Shown one piece after another: positions 1 to 10,900 of a DNA stretch of 64,000 bases (positions are counted from its first letter, which is position 1; each line of letters opens with the position of its first letter). Source of the DNA: Micromonospora orduensis (GTDB taxonomy: Bacteria > Actinomycetota > Actinomycetes > Mycobacteriales > Micromonosporaceae); contig NZ_VDFY01000162.1 in the NCBI RefSeq assembly GCF_006228125.1, forward strand, positions 1 to 64,000. Reading direction: 5' to 3'. The position numbers were made by a program, and so were the translations under genes. Under the pieces are notes generated by a model. That model was not told the DNA's origin. It saw only the letters and a list, made by a program, of their open reading frames with translations, and did not search any database.

Positions 1-3000
1 GCCGGGGCCGGGGGGGCCGTCACCGGCGAGGCACCGCCGACCACCGCCTCGGCGAGACGGCGGGGGGTGCCGACCGCGCCGAACAGGTCGCGTACCGGCA
101 TCCGCACGCCGAAGGTGTCGTTGATCTCCCGGGACATGGTCATCAGGAGCAGCGAATCCGCGCCGGCCTGGAGGAACGTCTGGTCCGGATCGATCTCGGT
201 CGCGTCCACGCCGAGCCGCTCGGCGGTCAGGGCCAGCACCCGCGCGAGCGCCGCATCCACCGCCGGGGCGGGCTGCCTCTCCCGGTCCGGCGCGACCGGC
301 GGCGCTGACCCGACGGCCTCCGCCGGCGCGGCGGCGACCACCGGCGGCGTCGGCTCCACATGTGCTCGCGGCTCGACCCAGAACCGCCGCCGCTGGAAGG
401 GGTAGGCCGGCAACGAGGTCCGTCGACCGCCGCAGTCGGCGGTGAGCGCCGCCCAGTCCACCCCGACGCCCACGACGTGCAGCTCCGCGACGGCCTGCCA
501 GACCCCGTCGACCGGCGCCAGCTCCCTGCGCTGCGATGGCACCCACCGCAGCTCCGACCCGGCGCCCCGGGCGATCCCGCTCAGCACACCGTCCGGTCCC
601 GCCTCCACGACCGTCGTGACGCCCTGCTCGCGCAGGGTCCGCACCGCGGCGTCGTAGAGGACCGGCTGGCGGGCCTGGCGACACAGGTGGTCGGCGTCGG
701 GCAGCCAGCCCGCCCGCCGCACCTGCCCGTCCACGGTGCTGACCACCGGCACCCGGGTCGGCCGTACCGTGACCCCCTCGACCACGCGCCGGAACCGGTC
801 GAGCACCGGCTCCACGGCAGCCGAGTGGAACGCCCGGTCCACCGACAGCGGGCGGGTCACCGCAGCGAGCCGTTCGGCGCGGACGGCCAGCGCCCGCACC
901 GCCTCGGGTGGCCCGGAGACCACGTACTGCTTCGGGCCGTTGCGGGCGGCGACCTCCACCTCGCTTCCGGCGACCAGCTCCTGTACGACGTCCGCGTCCG
1001 CAAGCACCGCGAGCATCGCGCCGGGCGGCATGTCGTGCTGCATGAGCCGACCACGATGGGCGGTGAGCGTGACCGCGTCGGCCAGCGACAGGGCGCCCGC
1101 GGCGACGAGTGCGGCGTACTCCCCCACGCTGTGCCCCACGAGGCAACCGGGGTCCAACCCCCAGGACCGCCACAGTTCGGTAAGCGCCACGCCGGTGACG
1201 ACCAGGGCCGGCTGCGCCACGTCGGTCGGATGGGTGCGGACCCCCGGTCGCTCGCGCAGTCGGGCGACCAGGTCGCCGCCGACCGCCCGGCGGTACGCCT
1301 CGGCCCCCTCGTCGAGTACCTGTCGGACCACCGTGAAGCGCTCGGCGAGGTCGAGGACGACCCCACGGAGATCCCCCTGGCCCGGGAAGGCCAGCGCGAC
1401 CGAGCCGGGCGTGTCCGCGTCGGCCTGCCCGAGCAGCACCCTGCTGTCGGTGCCGCCGCCCACGTACCCGTCCAGGGCGTCGGCCAGCGCGGCCGTGGAG
1501 TTGGCGCGGGCGACCAGACGGTGTCGCAGATGACGGCGGGCCCGGGCGGCGGTCGAAACCACGTCCGCCATCGGCAGCTCCGGCTGGGAACGCAGCCGGT
1601 CGCGGTATCGGGCGGCGAGGTCCCGCAGCGCCCCGGGGTCGGCGGCGGAGAGGGGCAGCAGTCCCGGCGCCGGGTGCGCCGGGGACTCCCCGACCGGGCG
1701 GGGCGCCGGCGGCTGCTCGATGAGCAGGTGGGCGTTCGTGCCGCCCACCCCGAGCGCGCTCACCGCCGCCCGGCGCGGGTGGGAGGCCTGCGGCCATTCG
1801 GTGCGGTCGGTGGTGATCGTGAACGGGCCGTCGGACAGCTCGATCGCCGGGTTCGGCCGGGTGAAGTTGATCTGCGGGGGGATCCGGCCGTCGCGGACGG
1901 TCATGACCGCCTTGATCAGACCGGCCATGCCGGCGCAGCTGTCCAGGTGACCGATGTTGGCCTTGACCGAGCCGAGGATCGGTCGGGCGCCGCCGTACAC
2001 CTCGGCGAGGGCGTGGTGTTCCACCGGGTCGCCGAGGGCGGTGCCGGTGCCGTGCGCCTCGACATAGCCGATCGACTCGGCCGGCACCGCCGCGACGTCA
2101 AGCGCCCGTCGGGCGACGTCGACCTGGCCGGACACGCCGGGTGCGGTGAAGCCGACCTTGCCGGCGCCGTCGTTGTTGACCGCCGAGCCGAGGAGCACCG
2201 CGTGGATGCGGTCCCCGTCGGCGAGGGCGCGGTCGAGCGGTTTGAGGACCACCGCGGCGACACCGTTGCCCCCGACCGTTCCGTCGGCGTCGGCGTCGAA
2301 CGGCCGGCAGCGCCCGCGGGCCGACAGGATGGACCCGGGAGTGGCCCGGTAGCCGGTCACCTGTGGCACGTGCAGCGCGACGGCCCCGGCGACGGCCAGA
2401 TCCGCCTCACCGTCGAGCAGGGACCGCACCGCTAGGTGCACCGCCACCAGGGAGGTCGAGCAGGCGGTCTGCACGTTGATCGCCGGCCCGGTCAGGCCGA
2501 GGCGGTAGGCGACCCGGGTGGCCAGGAAGTCGGGCTGGTTGCCGAGCGCCGCGCCGATCGAGGCCACCGGATCGGCCGACCCGGTCAACTCCCCGAGCTG
2601 GTGCCGCAGGTAGTTGTGGTGCGGGTACAGGTTCATCCCGCTGCCCGCGTAGACCGCGGTGCGAAGACCGGGGCCGTCGCCCGGGTGCCCCGCGTCCTCC
2701 AACGCGTGGTGGCACGTCTCGAGGAACAGGCGGTGCTGCGGGTCCAGCATCTGGGCCTCCCGCGCGGAGATGCCGAAGAATCCCGCGTCGAAGCCGGTGA
2801 TGTCGTCCAGGGTGCCGCTCGCGGCGACGAAGTCGGGAGCGGCAGCCGTCTCCGGCGGAACTCCGGCCGCCACCAGCTCGTCAGGGGTGAAGAAGCGGAT
2901 GCTCTCCACCCCGGCGAGCAGGTTGGCCCAGTACCGTTCGACGGTGTCCGCACCGGGGAACCGCGCGGCCATGCCGATCACCGCGACGCGCCGGTCCCTC

Positions 3001-5072
3001 GTCTTCACCTCGATCGGCGCCTGTGACCGTGCCGCGGGAGCCGCCGCGAGATGGGCGCTGAGCGCGTGGACCGTGGGGTGGGCGAAGAGCGTGGGCGCGG
3101 AGATCCGGCGGCCCAGTGCCTGCTCCAGGCGGGACCGGAGCCGAACCATCTCGACCGATCCGACGCCGAGCTCGTAGAACGGCACTCCCGGGTCGACCGG
3201 AGCGCCGGTCAGGTCGGCGAGGATGCCGGCCACCAGGGCCCGTACCTCGGCGTGGCCGGGCGCGGCGGGCAGTTCACCGGCCGGGGTGGCGACGGTGGGA
3301 GCCGCGCCGTCGTCGTGGCCCGGCGTGGGGAACTCCCCGGCCAGGTAGCGGCGGCGCAGCGCCGCACGCTGGATCTTCCCGCCCGACGTACGCGGGAACT
3401 CGTCCGCCGGCACCGCGACGACCTCGGTCGGCGTGACCTGCCAGCGCCGGGCCACCACGGCGGTGACGGCCCGGGCCACCCGCCCGACCGACGCGTCCCC
3501 GTCGTCGGGGACGTAGAAGATCACCAGCGATTCGGTGCCGGTCCGCTCGTTCGACACGCCGACCGCGGCGGCCAGTCCGGCACGTACGCCGTGCACCTCG
3601 CCCACCACCCGTTCGACCTCGTGGCAGGGAAGGTTCTGTCCGTTGAGGATGATCAGGTCCTTGGCGCGTCCGGTGATCGCGATCTCCCCGTCGCGCATGA
3701 ACGCGAGGTCCCCCGTGTCCAGCCAGTCGTCTCCGCCCGGGAACGCGAGCCGGGTCGCCTCCGGATCGTCCAGGTACCCGCGCGTGACCCGGGCCGAGGT
3801 GATCTGGAGGCGGCCGACGCGACGCTCGGGGAGCACCGTCCCGTCGTGGTCGACGATCCGCACGGTCGCCCCCGGGGCGGGGCGTCCGACGGACAGGTAC
3901 TCGGTGACGGTCTCCGGGGCATCGTCCTCGGTGGCCCACTCCAGGTCACCGTCCAGACTGGCGGTACGGATGCGGTGCCGCACGCCGGGCACTCCGTAGC
4001 AGGCGTAGGTGATGCCCGTGGTGGTCTCCGACATGCCCCAGGCGGGACGCACCGCCGCCGCCGGAATCCCGCTGACGGCCAGGAACGCCTCGATCGTCTC
4101 CGGCAGGCACTGCTCCCCGCCGCTGACCAGGCATCGCACGTCGCGAAGGTCCCACCGCCGGTCCGGCGTACGCGCGACCGCGTCGGCCGCCAGCCGCAGC
4201 CCGAAGTTCGGCGCCCAGCTGTGCGTCACCCGGTGCCGCCGCATCAGCTCCAGCCAGCGAGGCGGGTCGGCGAGCACCACCTCGGCGGCGACGTGCACGG
4301 TGGTGGCCCCGACAAAGACCCCGGCGACGTGGTAGAGCAGCAGGCCCGCGGAGTGGTCCAACGGCAGCCAGTTGAGCAGGACGTCGCTCGGGCCGATGTC
4401 GAGCATCTCCCGGGCGCCGATGGCGTTCTCGGCGAGCGCCCGGTGGGTCAGGGGCATGATCTTGGGGGTGCCGGTGCTGCCGGAGGAGAGCTGCAGCAGC
4501 GCCACCGCCTCCGGGTCGTCGACCGGTTCGACCAGGCCCACCTCGTCGAGGGGCGGCCCCTGCCGGCGATCACCCCCGGCAATCAGCTCGGACGCCGCCA
4601 CCACCCGGTCCCGCACCGCCAGGCGGGCGAGCACCTCGCGGTCGTCCGTGCCGGCCACGACGAGCGGCTCCCCGAGCCGACGCCAGGCGTGCAGGAGGGC
4701 GCCCACACCCGGGGCGTCCGGGTCGTAACCGCCCAGGGCACCGACGGTCAGCGGGATCATGCCCCCCAGCACGCAGCCGGCGAAGACGGGCCAGTACTCG
4801 GCGCCGGACGTGATCCGCAGGATGACGGACGAGCCAGCTTGCGCCCCGTGTGCCCGCAGACCGACCAACGACGCCTCTGCCCTGGCCAGCAGGCTCGGGT
4901 AGTCGAGGAACTCCTCGCGTCCGTCCGCGTCCACCACCCGGATACCGCTGCCGGGGAAGTCCCGGGCCGCCCGGATGAGCGCCTCCCCCAGGGTGCGGGG
5001 GTGGGCGGCATCGTCCGGCACGTCCGGGCCGTAGCTGATCGCGGGAGGTCGTACGGGCGATGCTGAGTTCAC
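1..5072 (-). CDS. Type I PKS loading/extension protein, acyl-AMP ligase-ACP-KS-AT-ACP (3' end outside window)
   Basis: About 1690 residues are visible and the frame stays open at the left edge, so the C-terminus is missing. Order seen: an acyl/aryl-AMP ligase (about 1-575; phosphate loop SSGSTGTPK, WGMSE, DWLDTGDLAF, GRAKDLIILNGQN, terminal SGGK lysine), ACP (about 600-680, LGVGSVEM), KS (from about 690; active site TACSTS, EAHGTGT, KANIGHLDS), AT (about 1170-1490; GHSVGEY, and RAFH, close to the HAFH motif of malonyl-CoA ATs) and a second ACP (GADSLLLM). No KR, DH or ER lies between AT and the second ACP. The ligase plus ACP should activate and load a carboxylic acid starter, which the KS extends once with malonate. 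The GTG start lies in a GTGA overlap with the stop of the upstream MFS gene, implying translational coupling. What follows the second ACP cannot be seen. Confidence 0.93.
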   Translation of the reverse strand, partial: MNSASPVRPPAISYGPDVPDDAAHPRTLGEALIRAARDFPGSGIRVVDADGREEFLDYPSLLARAEASLVGLRAHGAQAGSSVILRITSGAEYWPVFAGCVLGGMIPLTVGALGGYDPDAPGVGALLHAWRRLGEPLVVAGTDDREVLARLAVRDRVVAASELIAGGDRRQGPPLDEVGLVEPVDDPEAVALLQLSSGSTGTPKIMPLTHRALAENAIGAREMLDIGPSDVLLNWLPLDHSAGLLLYHVAGVFVGATTVHVAAEVVLADPPRWLELMRRHRVTHSWAPNFGLRLAADAVARTPDRRWDLRDVRCLVSGGEQCLPETIEAFLAVSGIPAAAVRPAWGMSETTTGITYACYGVPGVRHRIRTASLDGDLEWATEDDAPETVTEYLSVGRPAPGATVRIVDHDGTVLPERRVGRLQITSARVTRGYLDDPEATRLAFPGGDDWLDTGDLAFMRDGEIAITGRAKDLIILNGQNLPCHEVERVVGEVHGVRAGLAAAVGVSNERTGTESLVIFYVPDDGDASVGRVARAVTAVVARRWQVTPTEVVAVPADEFPRTSGGKIQRAALRRRYLAGEFPTPGHDDGAAPTVATPAGELPAAPGHAEVRALVAGILADLTGAPVDPGVPFYELGVGSVEMVRLRSRLEQALGRRISAPTLFAHPTVHALSAHLAAAPAARSQAPIEVKTRDRRVAVIGMAARFPGADTVERYWANLLAGVESIRFFTPDELVAAGVPPETAAAPDFVAASGTLDDITGFDAGFFGISAREAQMLDPQHRLFLETCHHALEDAGHPGDGPGLRTAVYAGSGMNLYPHHNYLRHQLGELTGSADPVASIGAALGNQPDFLATRVAYRLGLTGPAINVQTACSTSLVAVHLAVRSLLDGEADLAVAGAVALHVPQVTGYRATPGSILSARGRCRPFDADADGTVGGNGVAAVVLKPLDRALADGDRIHAVLLGSAVNNDGAGKVGFTAPGVSGQVDVARRALDVAAVPAESIGYVEAHGTGTALGDPVEHHALAEVYGGARPILGSVKANIGHLDSCAGMAGLIKAVMTVRDGRIPPQINFTRPNPAIELSDGPFTITTDRTEWPQASHPRRAAVSALGVGGTNAHLLIEQPPAPRPVGESPAHPAPGLLPLSAADPGALRDLAARYRDRLRSQPELPMADVVSTAARARRHLRHRLVARANSTAALADALDGYVGGGTDSRVLLGQADADTPGSVALAFPGQGDLRGVVLDLAERFTVVRQVLDEGAEAYRRAVGGDLVARLRERPGVRTHPTDVAQPALVVTGVALTELWRSWGLDPGCLVGHSVGEYAALVAAGALSLADAVTLTAHRGRLMQHDMPPGAMLAVLADADVVQELVAGSEVEVAARNGPKQYVVSGPPEAVRALAVRAERLAAVTRPLSVDRAFHSAAVEPVLDRFRRVVEGVTVRPTRVPVVSTVDGQVRRAGWLPDADHLCRQARQPVLYDAAVRTLREQGVTTVVEAGPDGVLSGIARGAGSELRWVPSQRRELAPVDGVWQAVAELHVVGVGVDWAALTADCGGRRTSLPAYPFQRRRFWVEPRAHVEPTPPVVAAAPAEAVGSAPPVAPDRERQPAPAVDAALARVLALTAERLGVDATEIDPDQTFLQAGADSLLLMTMSREINDTFGVRMPVRDLFGAVGTPRRLAEAVVGGASPVTAPPAP

Positions 5073-6325
5073 GGGGCAACCTCGACTTTCTGTACAGCGG
5101 GTCGGTGCGGCCGGGGGCGGGCGTGGGCGATGACGAACACGACGGCGGCGACGAGCGCCAGCCCGTGCGCGGCGGCGACCACCGGTAGCGGGGGAAGTTG
5201 GTCGAGGGCGAAGGCGCCGACGACCATTCCGAGGCCGAACCCGGCGTTCTGCGCGGCGCCGGCCAGGCCGAACAGCTGCGCTCGGCGGGACGGATCGACC
5301 CGCTGCAGGCGGGTGGTGTAGGTGATCTCGGCGTAGCCGTCCGCCATCCCGGCCATGAGCACCACGACGGCCAGCAGCCACAACGGGGGGCCGGTGAAGG
5401 CGAGGATGAACAGCATCGACATCGCGCAGGTGGCGACCCCGAACGCCGTCGGGGAGGCCCGACCGGCGTCGCGGTGCCCGGACGCGCGGGCGAACCAGCG
5501 GCCGACGACGAGGCTGCCGACCGCCCATGCCGTGGTGAACAGGGCGGCGAACGACGCGGGCGCGTCGGGGTGGGTCAGACTCGCGCACACCGGTAGCCCC
5601 ACGTTGTGCGACGCGGAACCGAAGGCGTCGGCGGCCCGGACCGCGATCATCGCCAGTACCACCGGGGCGAGCCCGGACAGCGCCCGCGAGAGGCGCGGGG
5701 CGTGCGGGTGGCCCGCCGGTCGCCCGCGCGCTGGCGCGACCGTCGGACGCCAGCTCCCCACCCCGGTCAGCAGCAGCGCGGACAGGACGAAGGAGGCCGC
5801 GTCGATGAGGAACGCGGCGTGGTAGCCGAGCAGGGTGACCAGCAGGCCCGAGGTCCCGAAGCCGAGCAGCATGGCCGTCGAACGGCCCGTGACGAGGTGC
5901 GCGTTGGCCCGGGCCAGCCCTTCGGGCCCGACCAGGTCGGGCAGCCCGCTGCGCAGCGCGACACCCCACTGGGCCTGGCCGGCGCCGAGCACGACGGCGA
6001 GCCCGTAGAGGACCGCCAGCTTCGCTCCCACCGGGACCACGACCAGCAGCACGAGCACGGCGGCCGACAACAGGTCCGCGGTGACCATCAGGCCGGTCCG
6101 GGTGTACCGGCCGACGAGAACCCCGGCGATCGGCGCCATGACGACCCCGGCAGCCAGGCGCACGGCCATGAACAGCCCGGTCTGCACCGTGGATCCGGTG
6201 AGGTCCAGAGTGAACAGCCCCAGCGCCACCATGTTGAGAAAACTGCCGTAGGTGGACGAGGCCTGTGCGGCTATGACGAGGCGAAGGGGGCGCGCCGTGC
6301 GAACCCCCGTGGTTGGCAGGCGCAA
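5069..6325 (-). CDS. MFS transporter, probable product exporter
   Basis: A 418-residue hydrophobic protein with about 12 predicted membrane segments. It resembles the MFS_3/EntS-type drug and siderophore exporters, with short charged loops such as GRYTRTG after the third segment. The start is TTG, the only in-frame start between an upstream in-frame TGA and the first membrane segment, with a weak purine-rich GAGGG about 12 bases upstream. The gene overlaps the following PKS gene by 4 bp, so both are probably co-transcribed. The likely role is self-resistance or export of the cluster product across the cell membrane; the substrate is inferred from context only. A small palindrome (6388-6400) lies just upstream and could be its operator. 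Confidence 0.88.
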   Translation of the reverse strand: MRLPTTGVRTARPLRLVIAAQASSTYGSFLNMVALGLFTLDLTGSTVQTGLFMAVRLAAGVVMAPIAGVLVGRYTRTGLMVTADLLSAAVLVLLVVVPVGAKLAVLYGLAVVLGAGQAQWGVALRSGLPDLVGPEGLARANAHLVTGRSTAMLLGFGTSGLLVTLLGYHAAFLIDAASFVLSALLLTGVGSWRPTVAPARGRPAGHPHAPRLSRALSGLAPVVLAMIAVRAADAFGSASHNVGLPVCASLTHPDAPASFAALFTTAWAVGSLVVGRWFARASGHRDAGRASPTAFGVATCAMSMLFILAFTGPPLWLLAVVVLMAGMADGYAEITYTTRLQRVDPSRRAQLFGLAGAAQNAGFGLGMVVGAFALDQLPPLPVVAAAHGLALVAAVVFVIAHARPRPHRPAVQKVEVAP

Positions 6326-6387
6326 CCTATCCCGCCCTCATGCCCGTCGTGGCGAGCCCACCGCCGCTACGACCACGCGATTTTCGT

Positions 6388-6400
6388 ATTCTGTCAGAAT
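6388..6400. promoter_or_regulatory. Small palindrome upstream of the MFS gene, possible operator
   Basis: ATTCTGTCAGAAT is a perfect inverted repeat of two 6-base arms around one base. It lies 63-75 bases upstream of the transporter start in an AT-richer stretch. Position and shape suit a TetR- or MarR-type repressor, but no such regulator gene is seen in this window, so the role is inferred. Confidence 0.35.
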
Positions 6401-6586
6401 GAGGGAATGAACGCGGACCCCGCGATGTGCGATCGGCCCGGGCGGAGCAATTTCCGCCACGTCACCATGACAATAAGAATAGATGGCACCCATTAACAAC
6501 CAGCTCCCCCCGCAGAACCGAACGTAACGTTTTGCGAGGTGCGCGTCAAGGTCCACACCATCGACGTCGGTCAGACTCCACCCTCA

Positions 6587-7618
6587 TCAGTCGTCGCATG
6601 ACTGCTTCAGGTCCCGCAGATGGCGCAGGCCTTGCAGGACCGTCGAGTCGGGCAGACCGAAGTCGATGAGGCACGCCACCTCGTCCACACCTGCCGCACG
6701 CAGCTCCTCGATGCGCTGCCGCCCGTCCCGCACCGTCCCGAACAGGGCGCCGTGCGCGAAGTAGCGTTCGAAGGCCCGCTCGAGCACCTCGTCCATCAGC
6801 TCTTCGAGCAGGGCGGGATCGAGGTCGTCGTCCACGACCGACGTGCGCGACATGAGGTCCAACGAGCTGCGCAGGTACTCCTTCATCGGGGCCCGCACCA
6901 GCGAGCGCACCTCCGCACGCGAGGCGCCCAGCAGGGTGTGCAGCATGACGACCACGTTCGGCTCGGCGGACGACGCCTCCGCCGCCCGTCGGTAGACCGC
7001 GATCTTCTCCGCCAGCTCGTCGATGTCCTGGTCGAACAGGTGGGTCAGGAGACCCGTACCGAGCCGTCCGGCGGACTCGAAGGTCTGTCGACTGCCACCG
7101 GACGTGAGCCAGATCGGCAGTTCCTTCTGCACCGGCCGCGGATGCAGCAGCACCTGACGGTTCTGCCCCTTGCCGTCCACCACCACGGCGGGCTCGCCAG
7201 CCCAGAACGACCGCACCTGCTCGACGGTCTCCGCCACCACCCGCGCCCGGCTGTCGTACGCCTGCGGGCTGAAGGCGAAGTCGACCGGGTTCCATCCGGG
7301 GGCGAAGGCGACCCCGACCCGCCCACCTGACAGGTTGTCGACCATCGACCACTCCTCCGCTATCCGCAGCGGATGGTGCAGTGGCGCCACCACACTGCCG
7401 GCACGGATCTGCACTCGGGTGGTCACCGCGGCGATGGCGGCGCCGGTCACCGACGGGTTCGCGTAGGGCCCTCCGAAGGCGTGGAAGTGTCGCTCCGGCG
7501 TCCAGACCGCCTCGAACCCGTGCTCGTCGGCGAAACGCGCGCCGTCGATGAGCAGACGGTAGAGACCCTCGTCGCGTGCCTCGGTTCCATCGGCGAAATA
7601 AAAGATGCTGAATTTCAT
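6587..7618 (-). CDS. Luciferase-like (LLM) flavin monooxygenase, MupA/TIGR04020-type
   Basis: A 343-residue protein beginning MKFSIFYFAD and carrying the features of the natural-product LLM monooxygenases found inside or beside PKS/NRPS modules: GFEAVWTPERHFHAFGG, NPSVTGAA, AGSVVAPLHHPLRIAEEW, NLSGGRVG and FAPGWNP. These FMN-dependent enzymes usually hydroxylate a carrier-bound acyl or aminoacyl chain. The start is the ATG at 7618, where homology begins, with GGGAG upstream. The reading frame extends further 5' but that stretch has no family similarity. It is divergent from the large NRPS/PKS operon starting at 7959. The substrate is probably an acyl-ACP of the same assembly line (inference). 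The 262 bases between this gene and the MFS start hold no convincing gene. Confidence 0.92.
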   Translation of the reverse strand: MKFSIFYFADGTEARDEGLYRLLIDGARFADEHGFEAVWTPERHFHAFGGPYANPSVTGAAIAAVTTRVQIRAGSVVAPLHHPLRIAEEWSMVDNLSGGRVGVAFAPGWNPVDFAFSPQAYDSRARVVAETVEQVRSFWAGEPAVVVDGKGQNRQVLLHPRPVQKELPIWLTSGGSRQTFESAGRLGTGLLTHLFDQDIDELAEKIAVYRRAAEASSAEPNVVVMLHTLLGASRAEVRSLVRAPMKEYLRSSLDLMSRTSVVDDDLDPALLEELMDEVLERAFERYFAHGALFGTVRDGRQRIEELRAAGVDEVACLIDFGLPDSTVLQGLRHLRDLKQSCDD

Positions 7619-7958
7619 GCTCGTGGTGACTCCCGGCCCAAAGCAGTCATCTGCGTGAGTGCGCGCCGGTCGACTTTTCCATACGCAGATAGAAAGATGC
7701 CGGAACCGGTTGGCGTCGGTCCATGATGGCGCGGGAAATGCGGGGACGCTTGCTCGTGGTTGCTGCCCGCACCAGGGCCAGGTCCAGGGCCGCCCGACGG
7801 CGCGGGCGCGTGGAATTTGCCTCTGCGGCAATTGGCGAGAAGCCACCCATTCCGGGAGTCAGCACCATTTGAGGGACCGGCCGAATGCCGGCCGGGCCTC
7901 ACCCCGGCGACGACACCGCGCGTCCTCGCACTCGCTTTCAACGGACGGAGCACTACCG
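7619..7958. promoter_or_regulatory. Divergent intergenic region (LLM oxygenase / NRPS-PKS operon)
   Basis: This 340-base gap separates the minus-strand LLM gene from the plus-strand assembly-line operon, so it must contain promoters for both. I see no clear -35/-10 pair and no strong inverted repeat. Open frames in it are extensions of the flanking genes. The only clear signal is GGACGGAG ahead of the ATG at 7959. Confidence 0.4.
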
Positions 7959-10900
7959 ATGGCGGACCGCCCGCATGGATCGCCTGGCGGCGTGTCACTC
8001 GACGACCTCTGGTGGGAGGCGGCCGGGCCACCGGAGAGCGAGGAGGACGAGGCCGAGGGCTTCCTCACCCTGGGTGGGCAGTCCCTCGCCGCCCTCCGGT
8101 TCGTGGCGGCGGCACGGGAACGGCTGGGCCTGGAGGTTCCGCTGGCGCTGTTGATGCGCGACAACGCCTCCCTCACCGACATTCGCGCACGGGCGCAGTC
8201 CGTGCCGACGGCGTCCCCCGTGCCGGAGCCGGCCACCGGGCAGCGGCGGCGCACCCTCGACCGCTCGCCGCTGGCCCCCAGCCAGCGCCGGCTGTGGGTG
8301 CTCAGCCGGCTGCACCCCGAGTCCGCCGCCTACAACGTGGTGACGGCGCTTCGCCTGGGCGGCAGCGTGCGGATCGCCGCGCTGCGCGCCGCACTGTGCG
8401 ACGTGGTGCGGCGCCACGACGCGCTGCGCGCGTGGGTGACCGACGAGCCCGATCTGCGGTACGACGAGGACGCCCGGCCGGAGTTGACGGTCGAGGACGC
8501 CGACGGGCCGCTGACCGACGCGACGATCGAGGAGTTCGTCCAGCGGGTGTCGGCTGTCACGATCCCGATGGACCAGGCGCCCATGCTGCGCGCGGGGCTG
8601 CTGCGCGAGGCCGACGCCAGCGACTCGTGCCTGGTGCTCTCGATGCACCACATCATCTCCGACCAGGCCACCGTGGACATCGTCGTGGCCGATCTGGCCA
8701 CCGCGTACGCCGCCCGCTCGGCGGGTGCGGCCCCCGACTTCGATCCGGCCCCCAGCTTCGCCGAGTACGCCGAGGCCGAGACCCGACTGGTGGGCGGTAC
8801 CGCCTGGCAGGCCGACCTGCGGTACTGGCAGGACCTGCTGGCCGAGGTGCGGGAGAGCCCGAAGCTGCCGGTGGCACAGTCGATGGCCCCTTCGCTGCGT
8901 GGCGCGCACCAGGAGGCGGCGCTGGGCGCCGAGCGTACGAGCCGGGTGGACCGGTTCCTGCGTACCCACGGATTCACCCCGGCGGTGCTCCTGCTGGGTT
9001 GCCTGGCCGTCGTCCTGACCCGCTGGAGCGGGACCGGACAGGTGGTGGTCGGCATGCCGGCCAGCCGCCGCCGCTCGGCGGGCGAGCATGAGCTGGTCGG
9101 CTTCCTGATCGAGACCGTCCCGGTGCTGCTGGACATCGGTCGTCGCACCGACCTGCTCGATGTGCTGCACCATGTCCGGGACCGCCACGTCGGCGCCATC
9201 ACCCATGCCACACCGACCTTCGACGCCCTGCTCGCCGAGCTGGATCTGCCCGCGCGGCCGCTCGGCAACCCGTTGTTCCAGGTCTGGTTCAACGACCTCA
9301 CGCAGAGCGCCGCGCTGCCCCGGTTCCCGGAGCTGGAGGTGCGGGCGCAGCCGGTGGCGGGCGACGGCGCGCTGTTCGACCTCAACCTGTACCTGCACCG
9401 CGACGGCGTCGACGGGTTCCGCATCGAGCTGATCCACGCCGCGGACCGGGTCCGGCCCGCTCTGGCCCGGGAACTTCTCGACCAGTGCCTGCTCGTACTC
9501 GACCAAGTGCTGACCGACGCCCACGTGTCGCCACGGGCGGTCTCCCTGGTCACCGCCGCGCGACGGGAGCGTTCGCCCCTGGCGGACCCACCGGCGGTCG
9601 CCCCCGGGGTCGACGCCTGGTCGCCCGCGCGAGCCCTGCGCGGTGGGGCTGGCGACACCGCGCTGCAGACGGTCGAGGGCCCCCTGACCTACGGCGCGCT
9701 CGACGCCGCCGTCGAGGACCTTCGTGCCCGGCTCACCGCCGCCGGCGTGACGCCGGGGCAGGTGGTGGAGATCCGTGGCCGACGAAGCGCCGCTCTGGTG
9801 ACGGCGCTGCTCGCCGGCTGGCGCGCGGGAGCGGTGATCGCTCTGGTCGACGCGGCGCTGCCCGAGGCGCGCCTGGCGCAGCAGCAACGACAGCTCCAGC
9901 CGGCGGCCGTGATCGACGTACCCTCGGAAGCGCTCGCGACGCCGACGCTGCGCGACGGCGTCGCGCGACCCCGGACGCTGCCCGGCGCCAGTCACGTCCT
10001 GTTCACGTCGGGCAGCGGCGGAGGCCCGGCCGCAGTGGTGGTCGGTCCGCAGCCGCTGAGCGCGGCGCTCGCCTGGTACGTGGCGACGGTCCGGCCGAGC
10101 GCCGCCGACCGGTTCGCGCTCGTCGGCGGAATCGGTCACGATCCGGTGCTCCGCGATCTGCTCGTCGCGCTGCACGTCGGGGCGAGCGTCGCCGTACCCC
10201 CCGAGGCGGTGCTCGCCGACCCGGCCGCGCTGCTGCGCTTCCTCGCCGACCAGCGGGTCAGCGTGCTGCACGCCACCCCCGGTCTGCTGGAGCTGCTCGT
10301 CGCCGCGCATCACTCGACACCCGGGATCCGATTGGACGCGCTGCGGATCGTGCTCAGCGGCGGTGCCCCACTCACCGCCGGACTGGTCCGTCGCCTGCGG
10401 CAGCTGACCCCCGCCGCCGTGGTCAACGGCTACGGCACCACCGAGACCCCGCAGCTGGCCGCCTGCCACCAGGTCCTCGGGCACGGCGTGTCCGCGGACG
10501 AGGCGCTGTCCGGGTGGGCCGACGACGAAGTGCTGCCGCACGGGCGGGGCGTCGCGGGCAACGAACTGCTCGTCCTGACCGACGACGACCGGGACGCGGG
10601 TGCGGGAGAGCCGGGCGAGATCGTGGTGACCGGTCCTCTTCTCGCCGAGGGTTACCTGGACGACAGTGGGGCGGCGGAGCGCTTCGGCACCGGCCCCGAC
10701 GGTCGGCCGACCTTCCGGACCGGTGACATCGGTCGTGTCGACCCGGACGGCGGGGTCCAGTTCGTCGGCCGGCGCGACCGTCAGATCGACGTCGACGGTC
10801 ACCGCCTGGACCTGGCCGAGGTGGAGGCCGCCGCGCGCCGCGCCGGCCCGGTGGCGCAGGCCGTCGCCGGGACCGTCACCACCGCCGCCGGCCCCGTCCT

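Noticed and set aside
360-2435. Open plus-strand frame of 691 codons at the left end
   Set aside because: Translation is Arg/Gly/Pro-rich without motifs and lies opposite the clearly coding PKS on the minus strand. The plus-strand frame at 3051-5066 is the same kind of shadow.
6338-6556. 72-codon minus-strand frame between the LLM and MFS genes
   Set aside because: No good ribosome site, no recognisable family, and it spans the palindrome at 6388-6400, so it is more likely promoter sequence.
7995-10802. Minus-strand frame of 935 codons
   Set aside because: Low-complexity shadow of the ACP-C-A-ACP gene. The same holds for 13444-16155 (minus) opposite the PKS module.
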